A DNA stretch of 64,000 bases from Notamacropus eugenii (lineage: Eukaryota; Chordata; Mammalia; Diprotodontia; Macropodidae), in NCBI RefSeq assembly GCF_028372415.1, contig NC_092876.1:62148385-62212384 (forward strand). Reading direction: 5' to 3'. Below the pieces are notes generated by a model. That model was not told where the DNA came from. It saw only the letters and a program-made list of their open reading frames with translations, and searched no databases. Positions 34,326 through 58,330 of the stretch are shown piece after piece (the stretch's first letter is position 1; each line of letters starts with the position of its first letter). Position numbers and translations under genes: made by a program.

Positions 34326-35659
34326 AGAAAAAAGCATTTAGAGTAATGGGGCATCATAGAAGGCTTTTCTGGTGGATTTGGCATTTGAGTTGAAGGACAG
34401 AATGATGAACACTTTTAGCCATGGAAAATAAATTGAAGACTTGAGACCAGGGCATGAAGTGGGTGGTTTGATGTAGAGTAGACCACTTTGTATAGAGAGT
34501 TAACTGGCTGATATATTCAGTGTATTGGTTTCCTTCAATGGAGCCAATAAGAATTTTATGTTGCTTTCTCCTTTCAAATACATTACCTCATTTGAATCTC
34601 AACCCTGTGATATTGACAGGGAAATGTCTTTTTTTCCATTTTTGAGTAGAGAGGAAGATAAATGGCTTGAGCGGCAGGTTTTTAGTGGTAGACATAGTTG
34701 AGTGTTGTTCTGGTGTTCAAATCATCCTGCTTTCCGTGAGCACTAGCCTGGAAGCAGGAACCCAGGCACTGGGACAAGTTAATTCATGAACTCTTGGAAC
34801 CTCTGTTTCCTCCTATAAAATGCCAGTTTTAACATGCAGTGATTATTGTGATTAAAAAGTACATTTTTACAGATTTTGGAGGAAATTCTGTTAGAGTGAG
34901 TTTTTGTAAACTTCCTGAATTTTATCATTCTTTTCAATATGTTGGGAAATAAGTTATAGGGTATGATGAATGGCATACCCATATTGAATGTTAGAAGACC
35001 AGTCTAAAATGAAATGGCATCATCACTGAAACATAAGTAGAGGGATAGAGTTCTGGGGTTACACTGTGGGACCCAGGAGAAAAGGGCAGAGGTTAGGACT
35101 TGGGCAATAGAGAATTCTTTAGGGATTAACCTAGCTTTGTTTTCTAAATTTGTCAGCACTAAGGGAGAGTTGTTTTAAATGTCTTTACTAGAAACTGTAT
35201 GGTAAAATGGAAAGGTAGTTTCAATATAGTGCAAATGACAACATATAGGAAGTGATGAGTGTGCAAGGGAGAAAAAGTTTACATAGGTTTTGTTTGTACC
35301 CTGGGAGGGAAATGCTTGTCTTGTGTGTGTTGACACCAGTTTTGGGCAAGTTCTTAAAAAGCAAACATGAGGTAGCTAGAGTAGAAGTTCTCATAAGGGT
35401 CCTTCTAGCTACTTTATGTGGGGAGAGAGGATGGTTCTGATGGCTGTATTTTGAGCAAATCTTTATCTTAGCTAGTGGTAGTGGTACTATCTTCCATTTA
35501 ATTCTCAGGGGATATGGGGTAAATGGCTTTAAAAGAACAATAAGCTAGCCTGTTGTTGATCAATATACTTAGACGAAAAAGTAGTAATATATTTTTTTAC
35601 TCTTTCCATAGATTACATTGATTTGAAATACTGAAAGTGGATACAAAAAGGCTTCAGCA

Positions 35660-49306
<13,647 letters not shown>

Positions 49307-49719
49307 ACATCCCTCCAGAGCCCCCTCTGCAAAGCTGGTGTCGGCATCATACTAAAAGCAATGTTAAATCAAACTAAAGAGAAATTAAAATTCGTTTTTG
49401 CAATAATGACAAATGCCCTGCACCCACCCCCATACTCTAGTGTGAGACCCGGCCTCTTCAGGCCCCTAGTTTCTCTCCCAACTTGGTTTAAATGCTAGTT
49501 AATTTTCAGTAATTATGTATTGTCAGAAAACTGATCAGTACTAGTTTTTTATTTTTGTTTACTGTTTCTAATTTTTTTTTTTTTTTGGTTTAAGAAGCAA
49601 GGCATGCTTTTGTGATGACTCTGTAACAGACTAATTCTAGGCTCAAAATTTTTGAAGCTGCTCCCTGGTGCCAACCTGGCAAGTAATCTGGGATTTATTA
49701 GGTTTTTTTTCTGTTTTTT

Positions 49720-49850
49720 TTTGGGGGGGGTATTGTGGTTTTTTGGGGGGGATGGTTTTTTTTTTAAACCTATTAGCCAGTGAATAGTTTTTTTTTTTTT
49801 TTTTTTTTTTGAGGGGGGGTGGTTTGGAGGGGAGGGAGGAGGTTGGATTC
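49720..49850 (+). repeat. T-run/G-run low-complexity cluster in CDC42 3' UTR
   Basis: Eight G (49723-49730), seven G (49745-49751), a T run of 23 (49788-49810), seven G (49813-49819), then GGTTTGGAGGGGAGGGAGGAGG. Four or more G tracts lie within 130 nt of transcribed sequence. Confidence 0.9.
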
Positions 49851-50807
49851 TCCTTCCCAGATCTGGTTCAGGAAACAGATAATCCCCTCCTGGTGCTCTT
49901 TAGGAAGGAGTATAGGGAATGCTCCCCTCAATAACTTATACTCCTTTTTGAAAGTTGCCTTTTTGTTCCCCACTCTGAGTAGGTCCAGTGTTTAATGAAA
50001 CCATCCCAAGTGGGGTGAAGCATGTATTGCCCCTTCTCCTTCCCCCTATTATAGGTTGCACTGTATTCTTGACTATGATTGAGGAGATTTGCCAGTTGCT
50101 GCTTTTAAGGTTAAGGTTCAATCTTTATTCATCAATAAGTGAAGAAAAGCCTGTACCTTTGGAACCACACCAGATGGGTTTAGATTAGAATTTTACAAAG
50201 AAATCTAATTTTGTTTTCCTGCCACTCCTGGTCTAATCTGAGCCAAGATGTGCAGTTTATTATGGTTCATAAAACATAGCTGATGAACCTGGTGTGTTGA
50301 GAAGAAAGGTTAGCAAGAGTCATGCTGGCAGCTTGGGATAGATAGCCAACTTCATTAAGAAGCTTGGTGGGAGGGAGACATGATACCATAGGGACCAGTT
50401 GGGACCCATTTATCTGTGTTTTGCATATGAGAAACCCCAGAGTCAGAGGATGGGGCTCTAATATAATAAAAATCATGGGGAGAAGTCTTGTTGAAGACTC
50501 CAGTGTTAATAGGGATTTTATCAGAAAACTATTGGTTTGCAGTTTCCAATTTTTTAAATATCTAGGGACTCTCATTCATCTTCCCAAAATCCTAATTCTT
50601 GTAGATTCCTTAGTATTGAACCAATGCTTTTCTCATGTCTCAATTCTTTGTATATGCATTCTTTTCAGATGTATTAAACAAAAAAAAAAATACCTTCACA
50701 AACCCGCCTGAGGGTTGTTATTTCCTCCCCTTTCCACTGCCTCTCACTTCTCAGCTTATATAAAGACATGGAAACTTGACTCTCTCAGGCACCAATTTTT
50801 AGCATTG

Positions 50808-50813
50808 AATAAA
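50808..50813 (+). terminator. Poly(A) signal AATAAA (candidate A)
   Basis: Canonical hexamer about 1.5 kb after the stop codon, followed by a T-rich stretch (AGCTTTATTTTTGTATTTCC). Confidence 0.6.
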
Positions 50814-50880
50814 AGAGGCAAAACTTTAAAAGCTTTATTTTTGTATTTCCTTTCCTGACACTTGACATTATTTTCTTCTT

Positions 50881-50920
50881 TTTCACATTCATTTTGACAT
50901 TTTCACATTCATTTTGACTA
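50881..50920 (+). repeat. 20-bp tandem duplication
   Basis: TTTCACATTCATTTTGACAT is followed directly by TTTCACATTCATTTTGACTA (18 of 20 identical), between the two candidate poly(A) signals. Confidence 0.9.
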
Positions 50921-50937
50921 CTAGAATCCTTTCCTTC

Positions 50938-50943
50938 AATAAA
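50938..50943 (+). terminator. Poly(A) signal AATAAA (candidate B)
   Basis: Canonical hexamer followed 20-60 nt later by GT-rich sequence (TTTTTGTTTGTAGTG, TCTATGTGTTGG), which makes a good downstream element. A third AATAAA at 51084-51089 lacks an obvious GT-rich follower. Confidence 0.6.
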
Positions 50944-53239
50944 ATATGGGAATTCCCAGGGCCTCTTTTTGTTTGTAGTGAGGAAATGTTCTATGTGTTG
51001 GTTCCTGGATTATTAATACATCTCTTATCGTTGGATTCAGATCCTGTGAGTAAATCAGGAAAGAGCTATTGTAAAAACTGTAAAATAAAAAACCTGTTAA
51101 GGCTTCTAGAATATCACTGTGAATCTGCGTACAGGACAGATGTCTATATGTAATAGGAACAGTTACCTTCCTTGAGGTTTAATTGATCTGTATCACAGTC
51201 TTGTGAGAAGACTCCTCTCCTGCCCCCTTCACATCTCAGTATCCACAGAAAGCTCTTATCTTATGGAGTAGCAACATTTTGCCCTTTTGTAGTCCTGCCA
51301 GAAGGGTCACCAGATGTGGGAGGGAGGGGCAGTTCTAGGCTTTTACTTGCTCTTAGCCCTTAATAGCTTCCATTTCTGCTTATAGTGTTGAGGTGGTGAT
51401 AGGGGTTGGGGTGGATTTCCTGTCAGTGACCCTTTTGAAGCAGGAATCTCTGGCTCCCTCTTCTCCTTCTACCCAGCTTGAAATTATCCATGTATGTCTG
51501 GCTTCTCCTTTTCTGCTCTGCTTCCTTTAGGGAAATATTTTCATTACTGTGATTTTTAAGTATCTTTTTTGGTCCACTTCGCAAGTTTCTCCATTTCAGC
51601 TGTCAAATCCTGTATTGAAGTATAAACTTCGAGAAGTTAGATGGTTTCTAAGATCCCTTTTAGTTTTGATAGTCTGATGGTCTTTGTGCAAAGCTCATAA
51701 ATGATCTAAGAGTGGCTAATCTCATACTAGATGTGGGGATGGGGGAAACTTTTTTACTTCATGTTCAGGAGATTTAATCCATTTTATGAACCAGTTAGGA
51801 ATATCTCTTCACTATCTTCTTTTTTGAATAGACTGTTTTCTTAGAGGCAGCTTCATAAGATACATTTGAGGGGACCTACCAAGCATGTCTGGACCTGGAC
51901 CCCATTGCATGACCAGGCTAGAAAATATCTTTTCAAGTGAGCAAGATCCTACCGTTACTGCCAGAGGTAGAGAGAGCATCCACCAATCCGTCTTGTGAGC
52001 TTGGTGTTGTCTGGGTCCCATGTTTGGGGTTCTTTTCTTTTCATCTTGAAGTTTTTCTTTTTGGCAGTTTCACAAAAATGCTGTTTATTCTATTGCCAGA
52101 GAGGACCTGACATCATGAAGATGGGTGACAGAAATATAGACCACTTTAGGTGCCAGATGTGTAGTGTATTAAAGTGCCTTGGTATGTTTTTGGAATTGTT
52201 TGCCAAAGATGTAGTCTTTACAGTTGTAGACCTATAAATTGCAGCACACATGCTATCCCTTGCTGTTCTTAATTGTTTTAAAAGTAAAATTTAGATAAGC
52301 ATTTACTGTTAAATCTACTTCATTTCTAGAGGTGTCACAGGAGGCTTTTTTCTTTGTTTTTATTTTTTAACTTTGTTTCTATGGGTCTTGAAGTCCATTT
52401 TTGGAAGTTTAATCCTTGACTGTGAACCCTGGCAAAGAGAACCTTTCCCCTTTCATATGCCATCATTTGAGGTATTGTCCCTGAGAGTCTGTCTATAAAA
52501 CCTGTAGCAGCTGATCATTAGGGCCTCTTAGTAAGCTTGCATTTGTTTATATCCTTTGTGTATCTAGGAGGGCTGCACTGTGCCTCCTCCCACAGGCTGT
52601 ACCTCTTCAAAGCTTCCACTGCTTTTCAGCTAGGATGTTTAAGAGCCCAAGACCTGATTCCATTCAGGCCTAAGTTTTCATCTTATTTCCCAAATGTAGC
52701 AGAGGCTTTCTGAAAAGCAGAGGTACACCTGCCTTTGGAGTGGGGGTCAAGGTTGGAGCAAGGGGTGGGGAAGGGAAGATCCACAGTCTCCTTTTTAACT
52801 CTTTTAAGTCCAGAGAAGGTTAGACAATTGTCTGGTTGAGAGAACAATTACGTACTGGGAGTTGGGAAAAGAAGAGTGGGATAAAACCAAATGTGGGGAA
52901 GAAAATTAGGATAGCACGTAAGTCTTAATATAGTACTATCAGGTTTTGGAAGGAGGAAGAAATACAGTACAAACCAGGGAGGGAAGCTATATTGTTGTTC
53001 AAACACTGGAAAATATCGCATAGAGAAGCTTTTTGATGAGGAAGCTTACTCTGTTTTACTGGAGTCTTGGGACCTTGAGAAAGGGTATAGCTGCCAGTTG
53101 TATGCTTTGGGCACACCATGTGAAGCGGAGTGGTGTGGGGGAGAGTTGCATTATCTGTCTCTGGATTTCTACCAGGTAAGGCTTCAAGTTTTGTGTGTAG
53201 ATAAATTTCCAGTTTTCAAGATTGGTGACCCTTGGTAGA

Positions 53240-53400
53240 GCCAGGGATTCTTAATTTTTGTGTCTGTGTCACAGTCTTCTTTGGCCATGTGTTGAAGCCT
53301 ATGGACCCCCTAACAAAATGTTTTTAAATGCACTAAATAAAAAAACATAGGATTACAAAGGAAACTAAGTATAAAATAAAATTATCAGTGTGTGCGCACT
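53240..53400. mobile_element. hAT-type MITE remnant
   Basis: CCAGGGATTCTTAATTTTTG, GAAGCCTATGGACCCCCTAA and ACATAGGATTACAAAGGAAA. Related to the elements at 22.04 and 54.73 kb. The far end is not clear. Confidence 0.5.
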
Positions 53401-54344
53401 TGCATGTGTAACTTATCCATACATGCAGAGAAGCAAGCTACTGGCCCCACCCCCTCCCACCCCATCCTCCTCAGTTAAGGCGTGGGTATGTACACATTGA
53501 TCCTATAAAATCCCGAGTCATGGGGGAATAGTATTTAAAAAACAGCCTTGCAAGTTAGTAGGCAATGTTCCAAACATGCCTTTCACATTTATTAAGAGTT
53601 CTCTGAAGAACATGAAAATGAATATGACCAGTACACACTAGTGGTAAGTAACAGCTGCCCCCCTTAGGAGTGGTTATGCCCAAAGAAGGGGTTGTATTGA
53701 GCTGAACAAAGTACTAACTTATACTGGTCAAATTTTGGATATTTGAGCTATTACTAAATCTATTATTTAAAACAAAAGTTGCTGACTAAAGGATTTGGGA
53801 GTGATACAATACAGTATATGGCAAATCCAAATTGAGTAGAGAGTTTGCTGTAAATACATATTTATATTGACCTGGAGCCAACTCCCATATCTTAGGTAAT
53901 TATAACTTTAGCACTAATTCTAATGCATTCAGTCACTTCCTGGGTTTCCATTTGGTATTGTTGGATGCTACTAATGATGCATAATTTTATATAACGTTTT
54001 GGGGTGGGCAGATCCTCATCATGAAGTGACATTCTACAGGAGATATGATTCTCCTTTTGGGTTCTGAGACTGAATAGAAATATTTTATTAGAGGAAGTGG
54101 TTTTAAGTTTTCATTTCTTATTTCAACATTCATTGTTCTTTGTCTAGACCGTAACTTTTCAAGACCTGTGATCGCCCTAAGTTAAATGCCAGAGGATTTA
54201 ATTTGGGCTCTCTGAAACAAGGAATAAGGGCTTTTCTAGGACTGCCTCAGTCAGTATAGGATACCTTGAGTTAGTGTTTTTTCAAAGCATTTTTATGTTT
54301 TCTTAGCTTCTCAGATCTCTGTTTCACAAATGAATACATTGAGG

Positions 54345-54600
54345 CAGCTTAAGTGCTGTCGTAGATGGAGGACTTGGACCTGGAAGTCAGTAACCCTTGA
54401 GTCCACACCCAGCCTCAGACCCTTCACTAGCTGTGTGACTCACTTAAGTCGCTTAACCTTTCTTAGCTTACAGTTTTGCTCTGAGGTTTGAATGAGATAT
54501 GTAAAGAGCTTTTGCACATCTTGAAGCTCTTTCTATATAAAAGCTGCTGCTGCTGCTTGTTGCTATTACTGCTACTACTGTTATTTAATAATAATAATGA
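54345..54600 (+). repeat. THER1/MAR1-type SINE with microsatellite tail
   Basis: ACCTGGAAGTCAGTAACCCT, TCACTAGCTGTGTGACTCAC and TAAGTCGCTTAACCTTTCTT, ending in CTGCTGCTGCTG and AATAATAATAATGA runs. Confidence 0.65.
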
Positions 54601-54728
54601 CAGTAGCAGGCAGGACCAGGAGTTTGAGATTGCAGCTCTTTTTTCTTCTTAGACTTTGGACCTTGAGCAAGATAATTAACTTTGAGATTCAGTTCATTGA
54701 TCTGCAAAATGAAGGTGCTGGTCTAGTT

Positions 54729-54962
54729 CAGGGATTCTTACCCTTTTTTTGTATCATGGATTTCTTTGGCAGTCTGGTGAAACCTGTGGATCTCTTAGAA
54801 TACTGTTATTAAGTAATTGAAGAAAATGCAAAAATTTAGTTTAAAAAGTCAGTGAAAATAAAAATTCAAAGATTTCCCCCAATCCAAATACAGAGGTCAT
54901 CTGCTGTATGTCCGTGGAACTCTGGGCAGGGTCAGAGGGAATGTCTTTGGATCCCCTGGTCT
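54729..54962. mobile_element. hAT-type MITE
   Basis: Inverted ends CAGGGATTCTTACCC and GGATCCCCTGG. The interior has TTCTTTGGCAGTCTGGTGAA and ACCTGTGGATCTCTTAG. Confidence 0.6.
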
Positions 54963-56559
54963 AGATGGTCTCCCAGGGTTACTGTATTTCCACATCATGT
55001 GATCCTATAAAATGAGGTGTTATGGTTACATAATTTGTGGTGGGGTTACAATTGGAACCTTAACTCTTTGCAGAATCAGTGGTATAGTTCTTGACAGATT
55101 CTGGGGAACAAGACTCTCCCACTTATTTCTAGCATTTTTTTCCCTTGAAATGAAAGATGTGGAATATCCCGCAGTCTCAAACTAATTAGTTCAGCATTTT
55201 ATCACACATTATTTGTTAATCAGCAGAGGTTCAGGAAACTCTACATTAAGTAATCCATCACATTAGTGAATTAATACTTAGATATGTTGGGTAGATTTAA
55301 TAGTTCTCCTTGAGTTTCTAAGCCAAACTATTTTATAGAATTTTAGCATTTTGGAGCTGAAGTTACTCTTGTTCACTTTTTAAAATGGTGGCATTTTGTG
55401 TCAGGAACTACTTTGATCCAGTCCTCAGTATGGGAGGAGAGAAACTAAAGCAGTTCTCCAGGGCTTGTGGGTTTTCTTTCTCATTGTTAGACTGACCCCA
55501 TGATTATTATGATTTAACATAACCATTGTCTCATCTGGTGTTTAACTGACAGAGGAGCAGAGATTTTTTTTTTCCCTTGTGTCTACTGTTGCTGAGGTCA
55601 GAGCTGAAGCCTACAGTTTTTCAGTGTCATCTCCCTGAATGGGCCTTCTAGCAGGGAATAGCCTCAGACCAGGGCCTTGCTAATCTTCAAAGTGCTTTTC
55701 ACCTGGCCTTTGACTTTCTTCTTCCTTAGTCACTGTCCTGGTAGGTATTTGGGTTGACAGCTGGGGCCAGGTCTTGTTTAGCTTGCAATACTTCTGTCTG
55801 ATGGAGATGACCTCAAGTATCTACTTGGGAACAGGCAGAGCAGGGTAGCATTTTAGCTTGCAGGGAATTCAATGCAGATCCTACTAAACCCACTAGTGGC
55901 CAGTTCTTTGTGTGATTTTGCTGTAAGAAATGAAATGGAAGGTGAATCTGCATGGAGTAGGGAATTGGCCAGCCCAGATTTTGTTGAGTTCAAGGTGTTT
56001 AAACTGACCTTTTCATTTTACTTTGGAAGATTCAGTACTTGAAGTTAAACGAATGATTTACGTAGGGTCACTTAGCTAAAATTGGGATTTGAAGGCTTAT
56101 CGTAATGTCTTAAGTGTATTAGTTACCCTCCATTTTGCAGATGAGAACATTGGGGCTTTGAAAAACAAACAAACTTGTGACCCCAAACACTATTTTGATT
56201 TGCAAGTGTTCTTTTTGTTATATGCTGCTGTTCTAGAGTTTAAGAAAGTACTTCCAAGAGATGTCTAGGGAAGTCTCAGCTGTGTAATGAAAAGATAAGC
56301 CTTATATAATTGTTTATTATTAACAATAGACACAATGATCATATCTCTTGTTTTTCAGATTAGATTTAAATTAGACCAAATAAGGTCCTGTAGGGATGCT
56401 TTGTCTGCTATTATATTGTAGCAGGAGAGATTTAGATTAGATGTTAGGCAGATATTTTCTGGTGGTAAAGAACAGCCTGAATATGAGGGTCTCTGGAAGG
56501 CCTCTAAATTCATCCCTGGTCATTATATGCTGCTTCTGTGGAGGACCTGAAGAATTTTA

Positions 56560-56780
56560 ATCACAACATAATCTAGATAACAATCAATAGTTTATCAAAT
56601 GTTTAAAACAATCCTATGAAATGTAAGTAGCAAGACTAGAAGAATTTTCATTTGCAGATGTGGAAACAGACTCAGGTATATGGCACAATATGAACACAAA
56701 GCAAGTGAATATCAAAGCTAGTTATCCAGATAACCAGGCTCAGTTTCCTTTCTACTATATACATGTTGTCATTATATAGT
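56560..56780 (-). repeat. MIR-like SINE
   Basis: GAATTTTCATTTGCAGATGT, GGAAACAGACTCAGG and AGATAACCAGGCTCAGTTTC, reverse orientation, degenerate. Confidence 0.45.
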
Positions 56781-56805
56781 GGTTAGAAATGGGAAGGACC
56801 ATCTT

Positions 56806-56860
56806 CAGGGGTGGGGGATTGGCCACACATGGCCTCAAGGCCACAGGTTCCCTACCCCTG
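56806..56860. mobile_element. 55-bp minimal MITE with both inverted ends
   Basis: CAGGGGTGGGG at the left pairs with CCCTACCCCTG at the right, around CATGGCCTCAAGGCCACAGG. It shares its interior with the roughly 200-bp MITE at 25.7 kb, so it looks like an internal-deletion derivative. Confidence 0.7.
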
Positions 56861-57589
56861 ATCTAGCCCAGTCTCATTTTTCACGTGAGGAACTGAGACC
56901 AAAGGAGGGTTTAGAGCTTTACCTCTAGAATTGTTTGATATTACATTTTCTCTGAGCATCTCCATGTGTCTTAAAAAAACATTTACCTTTTAGATTTCTT
57001 TGCTGCTCCCTGGGAGATAGGAAATGCCAGGTCTGCTGAATATACTAGTTGGTATCATTTGTCACTAATTTCAGAGTTGCTTATGTTAGGCAGTCACTAA
57101 CTGACATAAAAAAAACTGAAACATCAAAATTTCATGGGTTCTGAATGTCAATCTGATATAGTCTATGAGTAGCACAACAACATTCAGCTAATAGTTTAAC
57201 CAAGACTTGAAAAAGCCTATCTGAGTTTTGTGTAAGAGAATGGGAGCTTGTGTGTAGGAGTCAGTAGCATTTCTAATTGCATGCATATAGTAGGTACTGG
57301 GAAACAAAGAAAGAAGCTTCTTACTTCTTGGAAGAGGTCAGTCTAGTTCCCAAGTGAAAATCTTTATAAACTAGCCTTTATTTAACATGTAGAAGTGCTG
57401 AAGTGATGGATTTATAGTCTTGAGTGTGGTTATATCCATTTTTGAAGTGTGACACTTAGAGAGTTAAGTGACTTTTTCATCTGTAATTTAGGGGTTGGAC
57501 TTGTTATTAAGAATGGTTCTTTCCAACTCCAAGTTTCTGTAATTAACTGGCTCCATGACTGTAGGCCAAGCAATTTCACCTTTTTTGGC

Positions 57590-58330
57590 CAGTTTCTTGA
57601 ACTTGATTCTTTCAGAGAATCAGCATTCTGTAGCTGGGAAGAGACTTTAAGTATTGGTTGACACCAACCCTTAACTGAAAAGCAACCATCTCTGTAACTA
57701 TATCTGGCAAGTAGTTGTACAACCTCTGTTTAGAGTCATCTTATAATGAGGGTGTCTGCTTAAGTCACTCCCTCTGGACACATTTCCTATTTTGGAACTA
57801 CTGTAATTGTCAGTTTTTCTTTTTGTCCAGATAAAGTCTACAACTCTGCAACTTTTACTTGTCCCCAATTCTGTCTTCTAGGGCTAACCACAACAAAAGT
57901 CTTATTCCGTTCACCTGAAAGCACTTCACATAGTTGAGGAAAGCTGACCCAGTTTCACCAAGTCTTCAGTCCAAAAATTTTCCAGTTCCTCATATGTCAC
58001 GGTTCTTTAGCTCTCTTGCCATTTCAGTTGCTTTCTTTGATGCTTCCTAAAACAGCTCTCAAAACTGAACACTATATTCTTGGTATGAGCTATGCGGGGC
58101 AAGTAATGTTGGGCCTTCCATTTTTGTAAGTTCTTTACAAATTATACAGCGTAGGAAGACATAATTTGAATTCGCTGATATTTGTCCACACTGGGTTCAG
58201 TTCCACAGAGAATTTTCTTTTCTCATGCATAAACACTGTAGTGAACTTTCACTACAGTGACCTAATTTACCTGGCAGGCTTTCCTTCTGTCTGAATGTAT
58301 CATATTTAATATAGAACTCCATTTTGCAAG
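57590..58330 (-). repeat. CR1/L3 LINE 3' fragment, degenerate
   Basis: CCCTCTGGACACATTTCCTA, CTCAAAACTGAACACTATAT, TCTTGGTATGAGCTATGCGG and CACTGGGTTCAGTTCCAC match reverse-complement CR1/L3 order. Confidence 0.55.

Larger units (their letters stand above)
2560..35611 (+). other. CDC42 intron 1 (33 kb)
   Basis: The intron runs from donor gtgagt at 2560 to ATAG at 35611. I saw no supported gene in it. It holds the rest of the CpG island, many SINE (MIR/THER1, MAR1-type), L2, CR1/L3, L1 and hAT MITE remnants listed separately, simple repeats, and a 156-bp inverted repeat. Stretches without an identified repeat include about 3600-4330, 5400-6230, 6280-7050, 7960-9350, 10160-12100, 18600-19900, 20600-21280, 29500-30350, 30570-32100, 32400-33060 and 34330-35610. 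I see nothing specific in those apart from the possible cryptic exon near 9.4 kb. Confidence 0.9.
49307..50960 (+). other. CDC42: CDC42 3' UTR, ubiquitous transcript
   Basis: The segment right after the stop (GCTGGTGTCGGCATCATAC, AATTCGTTTTTGCAATAATG, GCAAGGCATGCTTTTGTGAT) matches my recollection of the conserved mammalian CDC42 3' UTR. It contains a T23 run and several long G tracts (49720-49850). Candidate ends are AATAAA at 50808 and 50938. The length of about 1.5-1.65 kb fits the usual CDC42 mRNA. Confidence 0.8.

Noticed and set aside
53390..53520. Possible small exon in a C-rich patch (CCCCACCCCCTCCCACCCCA)
   Set aside because: No supported splice sites, frame or homology; a low-complexity patch only.
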